A DNA stretch of 31,519 bases, taken from positions 1 through 31,519 of IMG/VR virus record IMGVR_UViG_3300033183_000153; one strand, given 5' to 3'. The notes beneath the pieces were generated by a model that did no database searches, was not told where the DNA came from, and saw nothing but the letters and a program-made list of their open reading frames with translations. Positions within the stretch are counted from its first letter, which is position 1, and each line of letters opens with the position of its first letter. The DNA is from a virus. Positions 1 to 7,333 of this stretch are shown in pieces. The translations under genes and the position numbers were made by a program.

Positions 1-56
1 ACCGCTTGAGTCTCTTCTTTGATGATTTGTTTTAATTGTTCTTTTGTAATATTCAT
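1..56 (-). CDS. Leader-bearing protein, 5' fragment only
   Basis: Only the first 18 full codons are in the window; the gene runs off the left edge. They read MNITKEQLKQIIKEETQA. The ATG at 56 follows an AAGGAG SD eight bases upstream, 13 bases after the stop of the preceding gene. The N-terminus matches the leader seen on the two genes upstream (MKLT..LRRIIKEEL and MKLT..LKRIIKEEL), including an I-K-E tripeptide, so this is probably a third tandem gene carrying the same leader. Nothing can be said about its body. Confidence 0.7.
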   Translation of the reverse strand, partial: MNITKEQLKQIIKEETQA

Positions 57-69
57 TTGTATCTCCTTG

Positions 70-672
70 TTATGGTAATGAAGTTTTTGGAAGATTATCT
101 AGACCTAAGTCCATGTAGAGCGAGTTCATCAATTCGAAAAGATCTTCGGCTTGTAGCGTGTAATAACTTAAGATTTCCGTTAAATTGTCCACAAGGTTTT
201 GTCCTTCGATTATCATCAGTTCGTCAATCTCAAATCCACTGATACCAGCCGATTTCATTACAAATGAAAAATATCCTGCTCGGTCAAGAACTAAATCCAT
301 AGTAATTATTTTGGGCGAAATCTTTTCTTTGAAAAGGTCTGATTTAAACATCGGGAGACTCTCTCCAATCTTTCTGGTTATTCGAGCTTGGCCACTCAAG
401 ATAAGAGATCTCCAAGGCTCTTCTGTCTCATCCCCACTCAATTGATCGAGAGCGTTTTCAATCGTAAAGTTCTCCAAGTAATGACCTCTGTCATCCCAAA
501 AGGTAATTCCTTCCTCCAGTTGCTCGGAATTGCTGCTAGCAAAAATGGTGTCGGAGAGTTTTTCCAAGTAGTTTCTTGTTCTATCCGATCTTTTTGTCTT
601 TGTTTTTTCGCTCAATACGTGAGAAAGCTCTTCTTTGATAATTCTTCGCAGATCTTTGTTTGTAAGTTTCAT
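70..672 (-). CDS. Unknown 200-aa protein with KLT/IIKEEL leader
   Basis: I do not recognise the body of this protein. The N-terminus MKLTNKDLRRIIKEELSHVL is a basic amphipathic helix followed by S-E, giving two (I/L)-x-E tripeptides (IKE and LSE) within 22 residues. A short basic stretch follows (KTKTKRSDR), then an acidic, mainly helical globular region without signal peptide, membrane segment or cysteine pairs. The ATG is one base after the stop of the upstream gene, with AAGGA as SD, so the two are translated together. The leader is shared with several neighbours on unrelated bodies, which suggests a targeting signal. A capsid-internal or virion-associated role is inference only. Confidence 0.8.
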   Translation of the reverse strand: MKLTNKDLRRIIKEELSHVLSEKTKTKRSDRTRNYLEKLSDTIFASSNSEQLEEGITFWDDRGHYLENFTIENALDQLSGDETEEPWRSLILSGQARITRKIGESLPMFKSDLFKEKISPKIITMDLVLDRAGYFSFVMKSAGISGFEIDELMIIEGQNLVDNLTEILSYYTLQAEDLFELMNSLYMDLGLDNLPKTSLP

Positions 673-673
673 A

Positions 674-1336
674 TTAAAGTCCTTGCAATTGCTGATTTGC
701 CCAGTCCCAAAGGGTTACTTGATCCTTATCTAGAAACGCTTCGATCAGAGAATAAAGTGTTGAGTCGTTTTTAAGAGCGTCGCCTTCGAACTTGACCACT
801 TTTTCATGATGAATCCGATCTTTCCCTATGAAAATTCTAAACTGGATACTCGGGACGCGGCTGGTGCTTGGACCTCTGTCGAGTGGGTTCGGTACACTAA
901 ACTTCATGACTACATTTTCTGGACTATTTTGAAAGAATTCCCAACGCTCTTCTTCTGGAAGTGTGCCCATAATTGCCTCTAGATGACCTAGTAAAGGCAT
1001 TGCTGCCTTAAAATAAGCTTCTGAAAACCTTTTTAGGCCAATCCACCGAAAAGCCTCAATGGGTGTTCCACCCTTGTGTTCTAACATGGTTTCAATTGCT
1101 TCCTCGATTGTTCTTGGTTTCAATAAGGCGTCTGGGTCATTTTTTCTTGTTTCGTCATCAAATGTCAATGGGTGGCTAAAAAGCACTACCGATCTCAATG
1201 AAGAGGCTAGGCTGTTCAGGAATTCTAAATTTGCAATTGTTTCATCCGCAACTTGACGCTTATCACCTTTTTCCTGAAGAACATTGGTTAGTTCTTCCTT
1301 GATGATTCTTTTCAATGTTTCTTTTGTAAGTTTCAT
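674..1336 (-). CDS. Unknown 220-aa protein with KLT/IIKEEL leader
   Basis: I chose the ATG at 1336 because the protein then begins MKLTKETLKRIIKEELTNVL, matching the leader of its neighbours, and because this ATG overlaps the upstream stop as ATGA. The longer open frame upstream only reads through the preceding gene. The leader contains IKE and LQE, both (I/L)-x-E tripeptides. The body is acidic and soluble, with a helical first half and a probable beta-rich second half around the stretch VPSIQFRIFIGKDRI. It resembles its 200-aa neighbour in size and position, and both have a TIE(N/E)A stretch, but I cannot show that they are paralogs by eye. Function unknown. Confidence 0.8.
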   Translation of the reverse strand: MKLTKETLKRIIKEELTNVLQEKGDKRQVADETIANLEFLNSLASSLRSVVLFSHPLTFDDETRKNDPDALLKPRTIEEAIETMLEHKGGTPIEAFRWIGLKRFSEAYFKAAMPLLGHLEAIMGTLPEEERWEFFQNSPENVVMKFSVPNPLDRGPSTSRVPSIQFRIFIGKDRIHHEKVVKFEGDALKNDSTLYSLIEAFLDKDQVTLWDWANQQLQGL

Positions 1337-2169
1337 CCTTTCTTTCCTTTGGCTGATTTCTTGCCCCAAGATTTACCTTTGCCCTTCTCCTTACATGCGC
1401 CCGGGGTAGGTCTGCACGAGGGGTACTTGCTTCTCTTTTCGCCTTCGGCTCTTCCGCAAGATTTATATCCACCTTTACCGTCAGGAGCATTACAGTCAAC
1501 CCAGCCGCCTTTTGAACCTTTGGCTCCTTTGCGACCGAACCAATCTCTTAAAGACGACTCTTTTGAGGACTCAGTACCGGCTTTTTTTTTCTTTTCTTCG
1601 TCAAGCATCGGACCTTCGCACATTTCTTTTGCTTCTGCCTGACTTAGTCCTTCGGGCCTATCAGCTCCTTCTTCTGCCATAGCGCACATATATCGCCTTT
1701 GTTTTTCAGAATAAACCTCGTCAAGCTCAAGTTCTTCGTTCTTCTTCGAGTTGCCCCAATTTTTTGCTCCAACCTTGCGACATTTAACTAAGGCACCAGA
1801 AGCATAAGCGGAAGGCCAAGTATCATAGCGAGACTTTACTTTATGATAGCAAGCGTCTTTCTTGCCTTTTGACTTCTTCTTTTTTTTCTTTTTGCGCTTT
1901 TTCTTTTCTTCAATTGTATCAAGTTTGGTATAATATTTTGGATCCTCGATCAAATGATCCATTGCGATTTCATGCGCATAAGCTTGATCGCTTGTATGCT
2001 CCATTTCAACCTCAATTCCTTTCTGCAATTCGGCTTCAATTTCTTCAACGGGAACACCATGAATTTTAGCGATTTGGCGGTGTTGCGCTTCCATATTGCC
2101 TTGCAGGTTGGCTCCTAAACCGCCGGGAATCTTTTCTTTACTTTCCCTAATAATGACTCTAAACTTCAT
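1333..2169 (-). CDS. Modular Lys/Cys-rich protein with DUF5661-like domain
   Basis: A 278-aa protein built of several modules. Residues 1-14 (MKFRVIIRESKEKI) form a short leader with an I-R-E tripeptide. Residues about 38-88 resemble DUF5661, with EHTSDQAYAHEIAMDHL followed by YYTKL. A lysine block (about residues 89-105) comes next. A cysteine module with WPSAYASGALVKCRKVG follows, then a CAMAEE..RPEGLSQAEAKEMC segment. The C-terminal module (WFGRKGAKGSKGGWVDC to YPSCRPTPGAC) is Gly/Lys/Cys-rich and ends in basic KGK repeats. These modules recur, as I remember them, in marine phage proteins of unknown function. The strong basic charge suggests binding to DNA or RNA, possibly inside the capsid. 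SD is GAGGG, 9 bases upstream of the ATG. Confidence 0.85.
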   Translation of the reverse strand: MKFRVIIRESKEKIPGGLGANLQGNMEAQHRQIAKIHGVPVEEIEAELQKGIEVEMEHTSDQAYAHEIAMDHLIEDPKYYTKLDTIEEKKKRKKKKKKKSKGKKDACYHKVKSRYDTWPSAYASGALVKCRKVGAKNWGNSKKNEELELDEVYSEKQRRYMCAMAEEGADRPEGLSQAEAKEMCEGPMLDEEKKKKAGTESSKESSLRDWFGRKGAKGSKGGWVDCNAPDGKGGYKSCGRAEGEKRSKYPSCRPTPGACKEKGKGKSWGKKSAKGKKG

Positions 2170-2189
2170 AATAAACCCTCTTATTGCTT

Positions 2190-2199
2190 ATAAATAGTT
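2190..2199 (-). promoter_or_regulatory. Candidate late promoter element AACTATTTAT
   Basis: The minus strand reads AACTATTTAT here, 20 bases before the ATG at 2169, followed by GAGGGTTT. The same ten bases, then GAGGGTTT, lie 19 bases before the tape measure ATG. There is no -35 hexamer, as in T4-type late promoters, although the T4 consensus TATAAATA is not matched. Calling it a promoter is inference from this repetition. Confidence 0.35.
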
Positions 2200-2204
2200 T
2201 CTTT

Positions 2205-2810
2205 TTAGCCTTTCCAACCAAATAACTGTCTTAGGAAGGCTTTAACGACCAACTCTTTATCGGCGTCGGTCTCAGCTTCTTGTAGCAACCAAGAGTATGT
2301 AGATTTTTCTCTTTTTATCTCCATATCAACTCTGCCAATATCTTCTCGCAAAGATTCAATCGCCTCGTCGTATTCTCCGATCCAAATCTCATATTTATCA
2401 ACAATATCAAACAACTCTCCCCATTTTGCTTCAGACCTAGCAGACATTGCTTTCTTAAAAGCTTCAGAATACTCCCATTTTCTTGGGTCGTCATTGTCTA
2501 GTTTATCGGGGTGAAGCTTTTTTGCTATTTCTTTAAATATCTTTTTAAATTCTCTTTTGTTTGCCTCAAGCTTTTGAATGACTTGTGTGCTTAATTCAGA
2601 AGATTCAATCTTCTCAAATACTGCTTCAATCTTTTGCTGGTTTTGCTTATTAAGTTCTGTTAGATCTACATCATTCTCAGCGCACCATACCCTATAATAC
2701 TCTTCAAATTCCAAATGTCCTTCTTTAAGGACTTCCTTGATATATTGTAACTCATAATCCAAAGTCCTGAACTCATTAAGTAATTTTAAAAACTTGAGCT
2801 TTTCTTTCAT
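2205..2810 (-). CDS. J-domain (DnaJ-like) protein
   Basis: 201 aa. Residues about 86-142 form a J-domain: a basic helix II (KKIFKEIAKKL), the diagnostic HPD tripeptide at 100-102, and a helix III (YSEAFKKAMSARSEA). J-domains stimulate the ATPase of Hsp70/DnaK. Here the domain is in the middle of the protein, flanked by long charged helices that are probably coiled coils (residues 1-70 and 145-190). There is no Gly/Phe region, zinc domain or DnaJ C-terminal domain, so it is a specialised J-protein rather than a full DnaJ. The start overlaps the upstream stop (ATGA). With the GroES-like gene it gives this phage two chaperone-related genes in this window. Confidence 0.85.
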   Translation of the reverse strand: MKEKLKFLKLLNEFRTLDYELQYIKEVLKEGHLEFEEYYRVWCAENDVDLTELNKQNQQKIEAVFEKIESSELSTQVIQKLEANKREFKKIFKEIAKKLHPDKLDNDDPRKWEYSEAFKKAMSARSEAKWGELFDIVDKYEIWIGEYDEAIESLREDIGRVDMEIKREKSTYSWLLQEAETDADKELVVKAFLRQLFGWKG

Positions 2811-3703
2811 TCTAAATCCTCCGCAACTCTATTATATTTAGTTCTCACAAGGACTGATTTCGGTCTCTTTACGCTCATTTGTCTCGAAGCAACGATAAAG
2901 TCAGTATATTCCTCCCAGCTTCTAACATTAAAGAAGTTTTTGACAGGGATGATTTCACTTTCTTCAAGCTTTAATGGGGCAAAAACTTTTTCAACCCCAA
3001 ACCAGCGAGCAGACCACCTTTCTTCAACAGGAAGAAATTCATTGCTCATGGGGGCGGAGCCGGGTACCTTTATACCTGTACCCGTTCTAATGACTCTCCT
3101 GAACTCTAACCAATCATTTTTGTCGAAAGTGAACGAAGTGAACATTCCGTCTTTAACACCAAAGCCATTAGAAGTCATATAGACGTTTTTTGAGCCATGA
3201 ATGATTTTCCTGTGTTCTCGGATTTGAAATGGCTCTGTGTAAGACTGCGCGAAGGATACATAATATCTTGAAGGAGTCGCCCACTTTGTTAAAGAGCTAG
3301 TTACCTTAAAGGCAGTTAAGGCCCCATGAATCACCGACCAAGAAAGACAGTCAATCTTGTCTCGATTCTTTAATGGAACAGGCACATAAAAAACAGGAAT
3401 TCTTCTTTTAGACTCATGAGGAATTGGGTCAAACTTTCGGTTGTTCCAAATCGGGTCAAATACCCAGTCTCCAATCTTCTTTCTTATGATAGGAGCTAGA
3501 TTGTCATTTGCAACAATCCAGATAGATTTGCAGCCAGCCCAAGCACACTCAACAACTGCTGCTTCTATCAAAGAATATCCGCTTGCTATTGGCATAAGAC
3601 AGTCGGGCCAAGGTTGATTAAAGTCGTATTTATCGTGTCCTGCTATGGGAATTATCCCAACCAAGTTTTTTCCTGTGACGTGAGTTTCTTCCACATTATC
3701 CAT
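2807..3703 (-). CDS. Sugar-nucleotidyltransferase-like protein
   Basis: 298 aa. The N-terminus (GIIPIAGHDKYDFNQPWPDC, then LMPIASGYSLIEAAVVEC) has the layout of a GT-A/nucleotidyltransferase fold: a hydrophobic strand, a loop, then a P-I/L segment and a helix, followed by a strand (SIWIVAND). The classic GxGxRxxPLT nucleotide loop is not present in standard form, so catalysis is uncertain. The ATG at 3703 has a strong SD (AGGAAGG) and the gene overlaps the end of the upstream gene by 52 bases. The two are probably co-translated and may act together. Related phage proteins are, as I recall, annotated as nucleotidyltransferases. No substrate can be assigned. Confidence 0.6.
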   Translation of the reverse strand: MDNVEETHVTGKNLVGIIPIAGHDKYDFNQPWPDCLMPIASGYSLIEAAVVECAWAGCKSIWIVANDNLAPIIRKKIGDWVFDPIWNNRKFDPIPHESKRRIPVFYVPVPLKNRDKIDCLSWSVIHGALTAFKVTSSLTKWATPSRYYVSFAQSYTEPFQIREHRKIIHGSKNVYMTSNGFGVKDGMFTSFTFDKNDWLEFRRVIRTGTGIKVPGSAPMSNEFLPVEERWSARWFGVEKVFAPLKLEESEIIPVKNFFNVRSWEEYTDFIVASRQMSVKRPKSVLVRTKYNRVAEDLE

Positions 3704-4407
3704 TCTTTACCTTCCTTTTGTTTCATGTTGTATACTTCTTTAAATGACATTTTTTGTTCTATTCTCGGCAATATCTTTCTGTCAACAAAATCAAACTTAA
3801 CCTTCTTGTGATATCTTTTGTCTCCTCTCTGCCATGCAAACTCGCCTTTAATGTCCTCAGATTTGAATATCCTATGCGTTTTGATTCTTGTCATACCATT
3901 TCCCCAGTCAGGACTTAAAAGCTCGCTGTCGGTCAAATATGAGGCCACAGTGAAGTCTTTTACGCTCTTGTGAACTGAGTGTCTTTGAGTTTCATAAAAA
4001 TAAATCCTGTTGCAGAAATTATCTTCGGTTTGAACAAGGGTTCTGTCGTGGCTTTGTCCAGCTCTCCAGTAAAACTCGTCAAAAACTTGATTAATTCCTA
4101 AATTTTTTCCGTCGAACCTTTTCGGCCTATCTTTGAGCTGGATTCTTGTGTTGTCTTTTGTGATTATCACATTGTCTTCTTCTCGATATGTTGCAATGCG
4201 ATTAGGATACATTAGCAAATTCGTAATGCCCATTATTATGAACAAATTCTGGCAAAATTGTTCAGAATTTTGTACATTAAACTCTGAGAAGTCTATATCG
4301 TCAAATTCGTCGCTTAGCCAGTGAAAACAAAAAGGCTCCTCAAGAATACATTTCTCTTGGAGCCTCCATGCATAAAGAAGCGACGCTATTGTTCTTCCTA
4401 CTATCAA
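3652..4407 (-). CDS. Unknown 251-aa protein, partner of nucleotidyltransferase-like gene
   Basis: I do not recognise this family with confidence. The start is a TTG at 4407 with GAGAGG five bases upstream; no ATG fits better. The N-terminus MIVGRTIASLLYAWRLQ looks like the strand-loop-helix of a dinucleotide-binding or related Rossmann fold, but lacks the GxGxxG signature. The middle is rich in aromatic and charged residues, and no signal peptide or membrane segment is seen. Its 3' end overlaps the nucleotidyltransferase-like gene by 52 bases, which argues for a linked function, perhaps modification of a sugar or glycan. That is inference. Confidence 0.7.
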   Translation of the reverse strand: MIVGRTIASLLYAWRLQEKCILEEPFCFHWLSDEFDDIDFSEFNVQNSEQFCQNLFIIMGITNLLMYPNRIATYREEDNVIITKDNTRIQLKDRPKRFDGKNLGINQVFDEFYWRAGQSHDRTLVQTEDNFCNRIYFYETQRHSVHKSVKDFTVASYLTDSELLSPDWGNGMTRIKTHRIFKSEDIKGEFAWQRGDKRYHKKVKFDFVDRKILPRIEQKMSFKEVYNMKQKEGKEWIMWKKLTSQEKTWLG

Positions 4408-4419
4408 TATTACCTCTCT

Positions 4420-5193
4420 TTAGTCTTCGTCTTCGATTCCTTGCATTGCCATAATTCTCTTTAATCTTTGCATATAATCGTCGTCAAATCTTTTTCTATG
4501 CAATTCTCGACCCTTTTCGGTGCTAGAGTAGGCTTGAACAACGTCTCCCTTTGTTAGCTTAGCTTCTAGCTCTTCTCTTGGAATCGCTCTTAGCATTTCA
4601 AGGACAGAGCCAAAGGCTCTTTTGAAGATTGGATATCCACCTGTCGGATCTCCGAGCCACCAGTCTTGCATTTGACCTAAGAGACCCGAACCTCTTTCCG
4701 TATTCTCAACCTCACCTCGTGAACCGTGAACAGCCACCAAAGAGTCAAAGAATTCTTCAAAATTGTCAAGGAAGAATAGGGCCTCGTTCGCGCTATGGGG
4801 AGCGTTTGAGTTTAAGGCGGTATTCAAATCATCCTTATATAGACTTACCATATATTCAATCAAATCCTCAACAGCTTCTCTACCTAGAACAGTCCACCAC
4901 CAAAAAGTCCAGCCTTCACGAAGCTTTCTTTTGATTGTTGAGTTGGGAGAAGTTCTCAGAGAAGCTAACTCAGGAAAAGAGTTTCTAGCCGTATGAATCA
5001 TTGTATCGAGATCTAAGTTAGCCATGTACTTTCTAGTCCAAGACTTAATATCTCTACCGTGAGAAACAGCGTCAATAAAGTTTCCCATAAAGATTCTTAG
5101 ATTGTCCTCGGACAACTCAGAACCAAGTCTTGTGTTGATTTGTTGATAAACGCCTCTATGACCTTCTCTTAAGAGCTTTAATTTAAATTTCAT
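4420..5193 (-). CDS. Unknown 257-aa protein with MKFKLKLLRE leader
   Basis: Function not recognised. The N-terminus MKFKLKLLREG is basic and hydrophobic and contains L-R-E, resembling the MKFRVIIRES start of the Lys/Cys-rich protein and, more loosely, the KLT leaders nearby. The rest is a mostly helical soluble protein with an unusual tryptophan-rich segment (EGWTFWWWTVLGREAVEDL, about residues 94-112) and a second one (MQDWWLGDPTGGYP). The C-terminus is highly charged. The ATG overlaps the upstream stop (ATGA). A virion or capsid-internal location is suggested only by the leader. Confidence 0.8.
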   Translation of the reverse strand: MKFKLKLLREGHRGVYQQINTRLGSELSEDNLRIFMGNFIDAVSHGRDIKSWTRKYMANLDLDTMIHTARNSFPELASLRTSPNSTIKRKLREGWTFWWWTVLGREAVEDLIEYMVSLYKDDLNTALNSNAPHSANEALFFLDNFEEFFDSLVAVHGSRGEVENTERGSGLLGQMQDWWLGDPTGGYPIFKRAFGSVLEMLRAIPREELEAKLTKGDVVQAYSSTEKGRELHRKRFDDDYMQRLKRIMAMQGIEDED

Positions 5194-5420
5194 ATCAATA
5201 ATCCTTTTAGTCCTTCTTCTGGTACGTTCGTGAAAATCTTACCTTCAATTATAATGTCGTATGCCCAGAACTCCCTTAAAACTTCAGTAGATTCCCAGTC
5301 GCATACATACATAAGTCTAGCTTTATTAGATATTATTCCAAAGCTAGACTTATTTGGTATTATAGAGTAAATAGGTGAATTTCGTTCAAAATTCACGATA
5401 TCACCTATCTCAAACCTCAT
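5190..5420 (-). CDS. Small unknown protein, 76 aa
   Basis: The protein starts MRFEIGDIVNFERNSPIYSI. I use the ATG at 5420, which overlaps the thyX stop as TAATG and has GAGG ten bases upstream; an in-frame extension upstream would only read through thyX. It looks like a small beta-barrel (GDIV, FGIIS, YVCDWE), reminiscent of the many small phage proteins of this size that begin with a GDIV-type turn. A similar GDLV start occurs in the 65-aa protein near 18.3 kb. It overlaps the next gene by four bases. No function assigned. Confidence 0.75.
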   Translation of the reverse strand: MRFEIGDIVNFERNSPIYSIIPNKSSFGIISNKARLMYVCDWESTEVLREFWAYDIIIEGKIFTNVPEEGLKGLLI

Positions 5421-6109
5421 TATTTGCGTACCTCGCGATATGCGCCAACTGTAAATGGCCAAAGAGTTTCTGCAATCTCAAGACAAGCTTCTGCTACTCT
5501 CTGAATCTCCCATTGGGCTCCCTCATGAATTCTCAAGTCGATAAACTTCAAGAGATTATTGAGATTCACAGTTCCATAATATCGAGTGTAGAGATTTTGA
5601 GGCAATACACCTCTTGCTTGTTCTCGACATACTCCCGTATCAACTAACCGATTAAACAACCTTAAAGAGTCTCTATGGTGAGCTCTCACTAGATCACTGG
5701 CTTTGAAGTCTGGTAAGTCGTTGTCAACAATTGGGTCAATTAGCTCGTCTTTAGAGGCTTGTCTATTTGACTCATGTTGAGTGCGGAAACCTTTAGGAAC
5801 ATAAAACTTCATATCTACCTCAGTATATCGTCTCGAAATCTCATTATAGCTCCAAGTTCTATGTCTGTGGTGTTGAGACCTAATGAACAAAGGCACTTCA
5901 AACATAAAAGTAATAAGGTTATGCTCTAAAGTTGAAGTATGTCTATGTTTAATCAAATATTTGATTAATTTCTTGTCTCTTGCATTTAAGTCTCCATCAT
6001 TATCCTGCCCGAAGGATACTCGGGCAGAATTAACGATAGTTTTATCTGTTCCAATGTGATCTACGAGAGATACACTACCAATTCCGTCGCCATATAAATC
6101 AATTTTCAT
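5420..6109 (-). CDS. thyX: Flavin-dependent thymidylate synthase ThyX
   Basis: 229 aa, normal length for the family. ThyX makes dTMP from dUMP with methylene-tetrahydrofolate, FAD and NADPH. The signature RHRX7S is present at 82-92 (RHRTWSYNEIS), followed by RRYTE. The upstream HTSTLEH (57-63) and downstream CREQARGVLPQNLYT segments, which contribute to FAD and dUMP binding, are both intact. It starts three bases after the DUF3293 gene with an AGAGG SD formed by that gene's last codons. With the class II ribonucleotide reductase and thioredoxin it forms a dNTP-supply set. Confidence 0.97.
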   Translation of the reverse strand: MKIDLYGDGIGSVSLVDHIGTDKTIVNSARVSFGQDNDGDLNARDKKLIKYLIKHRHTSTLEHNLITFMFEVPLFIRSQHHRHRTWSYNEISRRYTEVDMKFYVPKGFRTQHESNRQASKDELIDPIVDNDLPDFKASDLVRAHHRDSLRLFNRLVDTGVCREQARGVLPQNLYTRYYGTVNLNNLLKFIDLRIHEGAQWEIQRVAEACLEIAETLWPFTVGAYREVRK

Positions 6110-6111
6110 TA

Positions 6112-7008
6112 TTACCTCTTGTTAATCATTTCAGCTAATTGTCGTTTTGCTTTCAATAAACGGTGTCTTCCATAATATTTTGAAGAGCCCAATCTATTTG
6201 ATTCGCAAATTTGTTTAGACAATCTTCTAATTTGCTCTGCAAGCTTTTGAGCTTGGATTGTATTTGGAACAGCAGACTCCTTAATAAAGATATACTTTGC
6301 TTCTCGAACATATCGTGGAGACTTCAAAGGATCTGTCAAAGGAAGGCCTTGTTGGTTGCTACCCTTAAAGAAGTCAATAGAGAATTTCTTACCTCGCTTG
6401 TATCCGCTAGGTCTGATCTCTCCACCTTTCTTTTTTGTAGTCCAAACTTTGTCTGGAACATGAGAGTAATAATCTGTTGCTGAGGCCATTTCGTCATGTC
6501 CTGAGATAGTACCAGAAAACTCTTCTGATTCAATGGGAACTTGTGCTGGAACAGTGTAAACTGGGCCGTATTCTTCCATAGGAAACTCAGGGTCTTGTTG
6601 AGCGCCTTCAAAGTCAATATAGTACATTGTGTGATCCATTTCATTTTGAGTTTTAACTGAATGGATAAATGATTCTTGGCCATACTTGTAAGATAGTTTC
6701 TTAGCGTCTTCCAAGGTCATGTGAGGCACCATATAAGAATCTTCAGGACCTTCATACATTCCAGAAACGATTCTAAACCCATATCCCATTGAAGCCATTT
6801 CTTGCTCAAATTTTTGAGCTCTCAATCCATTTTGTTTAGGAGTCAAAGGTTTAGCATGAGGGTTCTCAGGTGTCAATATAGCTACTTGGTCTACAGAGTC
6901 AACATTGCCTTGAAACATGTTCATGATTCTATCATACTCTGTATTTTGTGTAGCTTCGTTAAGTACCTCATTAATAAGGCTTTTTAATAATTTAGTGGTT
7001 ATCTTCAT
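6112..7008 (-). CDS. DUF3293-like protein with KIT leader
   Basis: 298 aa from the ATG at 7008, which has GGAG eight bases upstream; the longer frame only reads into the GroES-like gene. Residues 1-18 (MKITTKLLKSLINEVLNE) are the family leader, here with INE and LNE. Residues about 40-125 match the DUF3293 pattern: a strand ending in TPENPHAKPLTPKQN, then a G.YEGPEDSY.VP segment and the LSYKYGQES motif. The C-terminal third ends in a strongly basic helical tail (RLGSSKYYGRHRLLKAKRQ). DUF3293 has no established biochemical function. The gene overlaps the GroES-like gene by 17 bases. Confidence 0.8.
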   Translation of the reverse strand: MKITTKLLKSLINEVLNEATQNTEYDRIMNMFQGNVDSVDQVAILTPENPHAKPLTPKQNGLRAQKFEQEMASMGYGFRIVSGMYEGPEDSYMVPHMTLEDAKKLSYKYGQESFIHSVKTQNEMDHTMYYIDFEGAQQDPEFPMEEYGPVYTVPAQVPIESEEFSGTISGHDEMASATDYYSHVPDKVWTTKKKGGEIRPSGYKRGKKFSIDFFKGSNQQGLPLTDPLKSPRYVREAKYIFIKESAVPNTIQAQKLAEQIRRLSKQICESNRLGSSKYYGRHRLLKAKRQLAEMINKR

Positions 7009-7282
7009 TGTCAATTCTCCCGTAGACATAATTTTGTAAAACAATGTAAATAGTCTCTCCATTTACAATTATTTGGTGCAGCATTCGGTTTTCAACAATA
7101 ACTCGATCTCCAATATCTAATGAAATATCGCAATCTCCAGCGATCCCAATTACATCACAAATGACATAAGGCTCTTGGGGTTGTTGAAAATCGTCAGGCA
7201 TGATAATCAAGGGAGTATCTTGCTCCTCTTCTTCTAAGATTGGTAAAACATAAAGATGTCTATTCATTGGTGTAAAGTCCAT
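6992..7282 (-). CDS. GroES-like co-chaperonin (T4 gp31 analog)
   Basis: 96 aa, the length of GroES. The pattern is that of phage co-chaperonins: an N-terminal strand (NRHLYVLPILEEE), a mobile-loop-like segment with hydrophobic residues and PDDFQQPQ, then VIGIAGDCD...GDRVIVENRML and a closing strand YIVLQNYVYGRI. Such proteins cap the host GroEL chamber, often to fold phage capsid protein. It is the first gene after promoter 7319-7347, with GGAGG as SD. Sequence identity to GroES is low by eye, so the call rests on length and strand pattern. Confidence 0.75.
   Translation of the reverse strand: MDFTPMNRHLYVLPILEEEEQDTPLIIMPDDFQQPQEPYVICDVIGIAGDCDISLDIGDRVIVENRMLHQIIVNGETIYIVLQNYVYGRIDNEDNH
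7047..7054 (-). promoter_or_regulatory. Third copy of ACTATTTA element
   Basis: The minus strand reads ACTATTTA inside the GroES-like gene, 38 bases before the ATG of the leader-bearing DUF3293 gene. It matches eight of the ten bases of the elements at 2190 and 28327 but has different spacing and no GAGGGTTT after it. It may be chance. Confidence 0.2.
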
Positions 7283-7296
7283 AATTCCTCCATAAT

Positions 7297-7333
7297 AAAA
7301 AAAACGTGTTATACATATAATATAACACGTTTT
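7297..7333 (-). terminator. Palindrome plus T-run overlapping a promoter
   Basis: A perfect 13-bp inverted repeat (AAAACGTGTTATA and its complement, seven-base loop) is followed on the minus strand by eight T. It can act as an intrinsic terminator after the Hc1-like gene, though the stem has only four G-C pairs. The same palindrome covers the -10 box of the promoter for the GroES-like gene, so it could also be an operator. Confidence 0.6.

Noticed and set aside
1861-1920. Poly-Lys codon tract as a possible low-complexity sequencing artefact
   Set aside because: The reading frame is intact on both sides with recognisable modules, so the lysine block is coding and not an assembly error.
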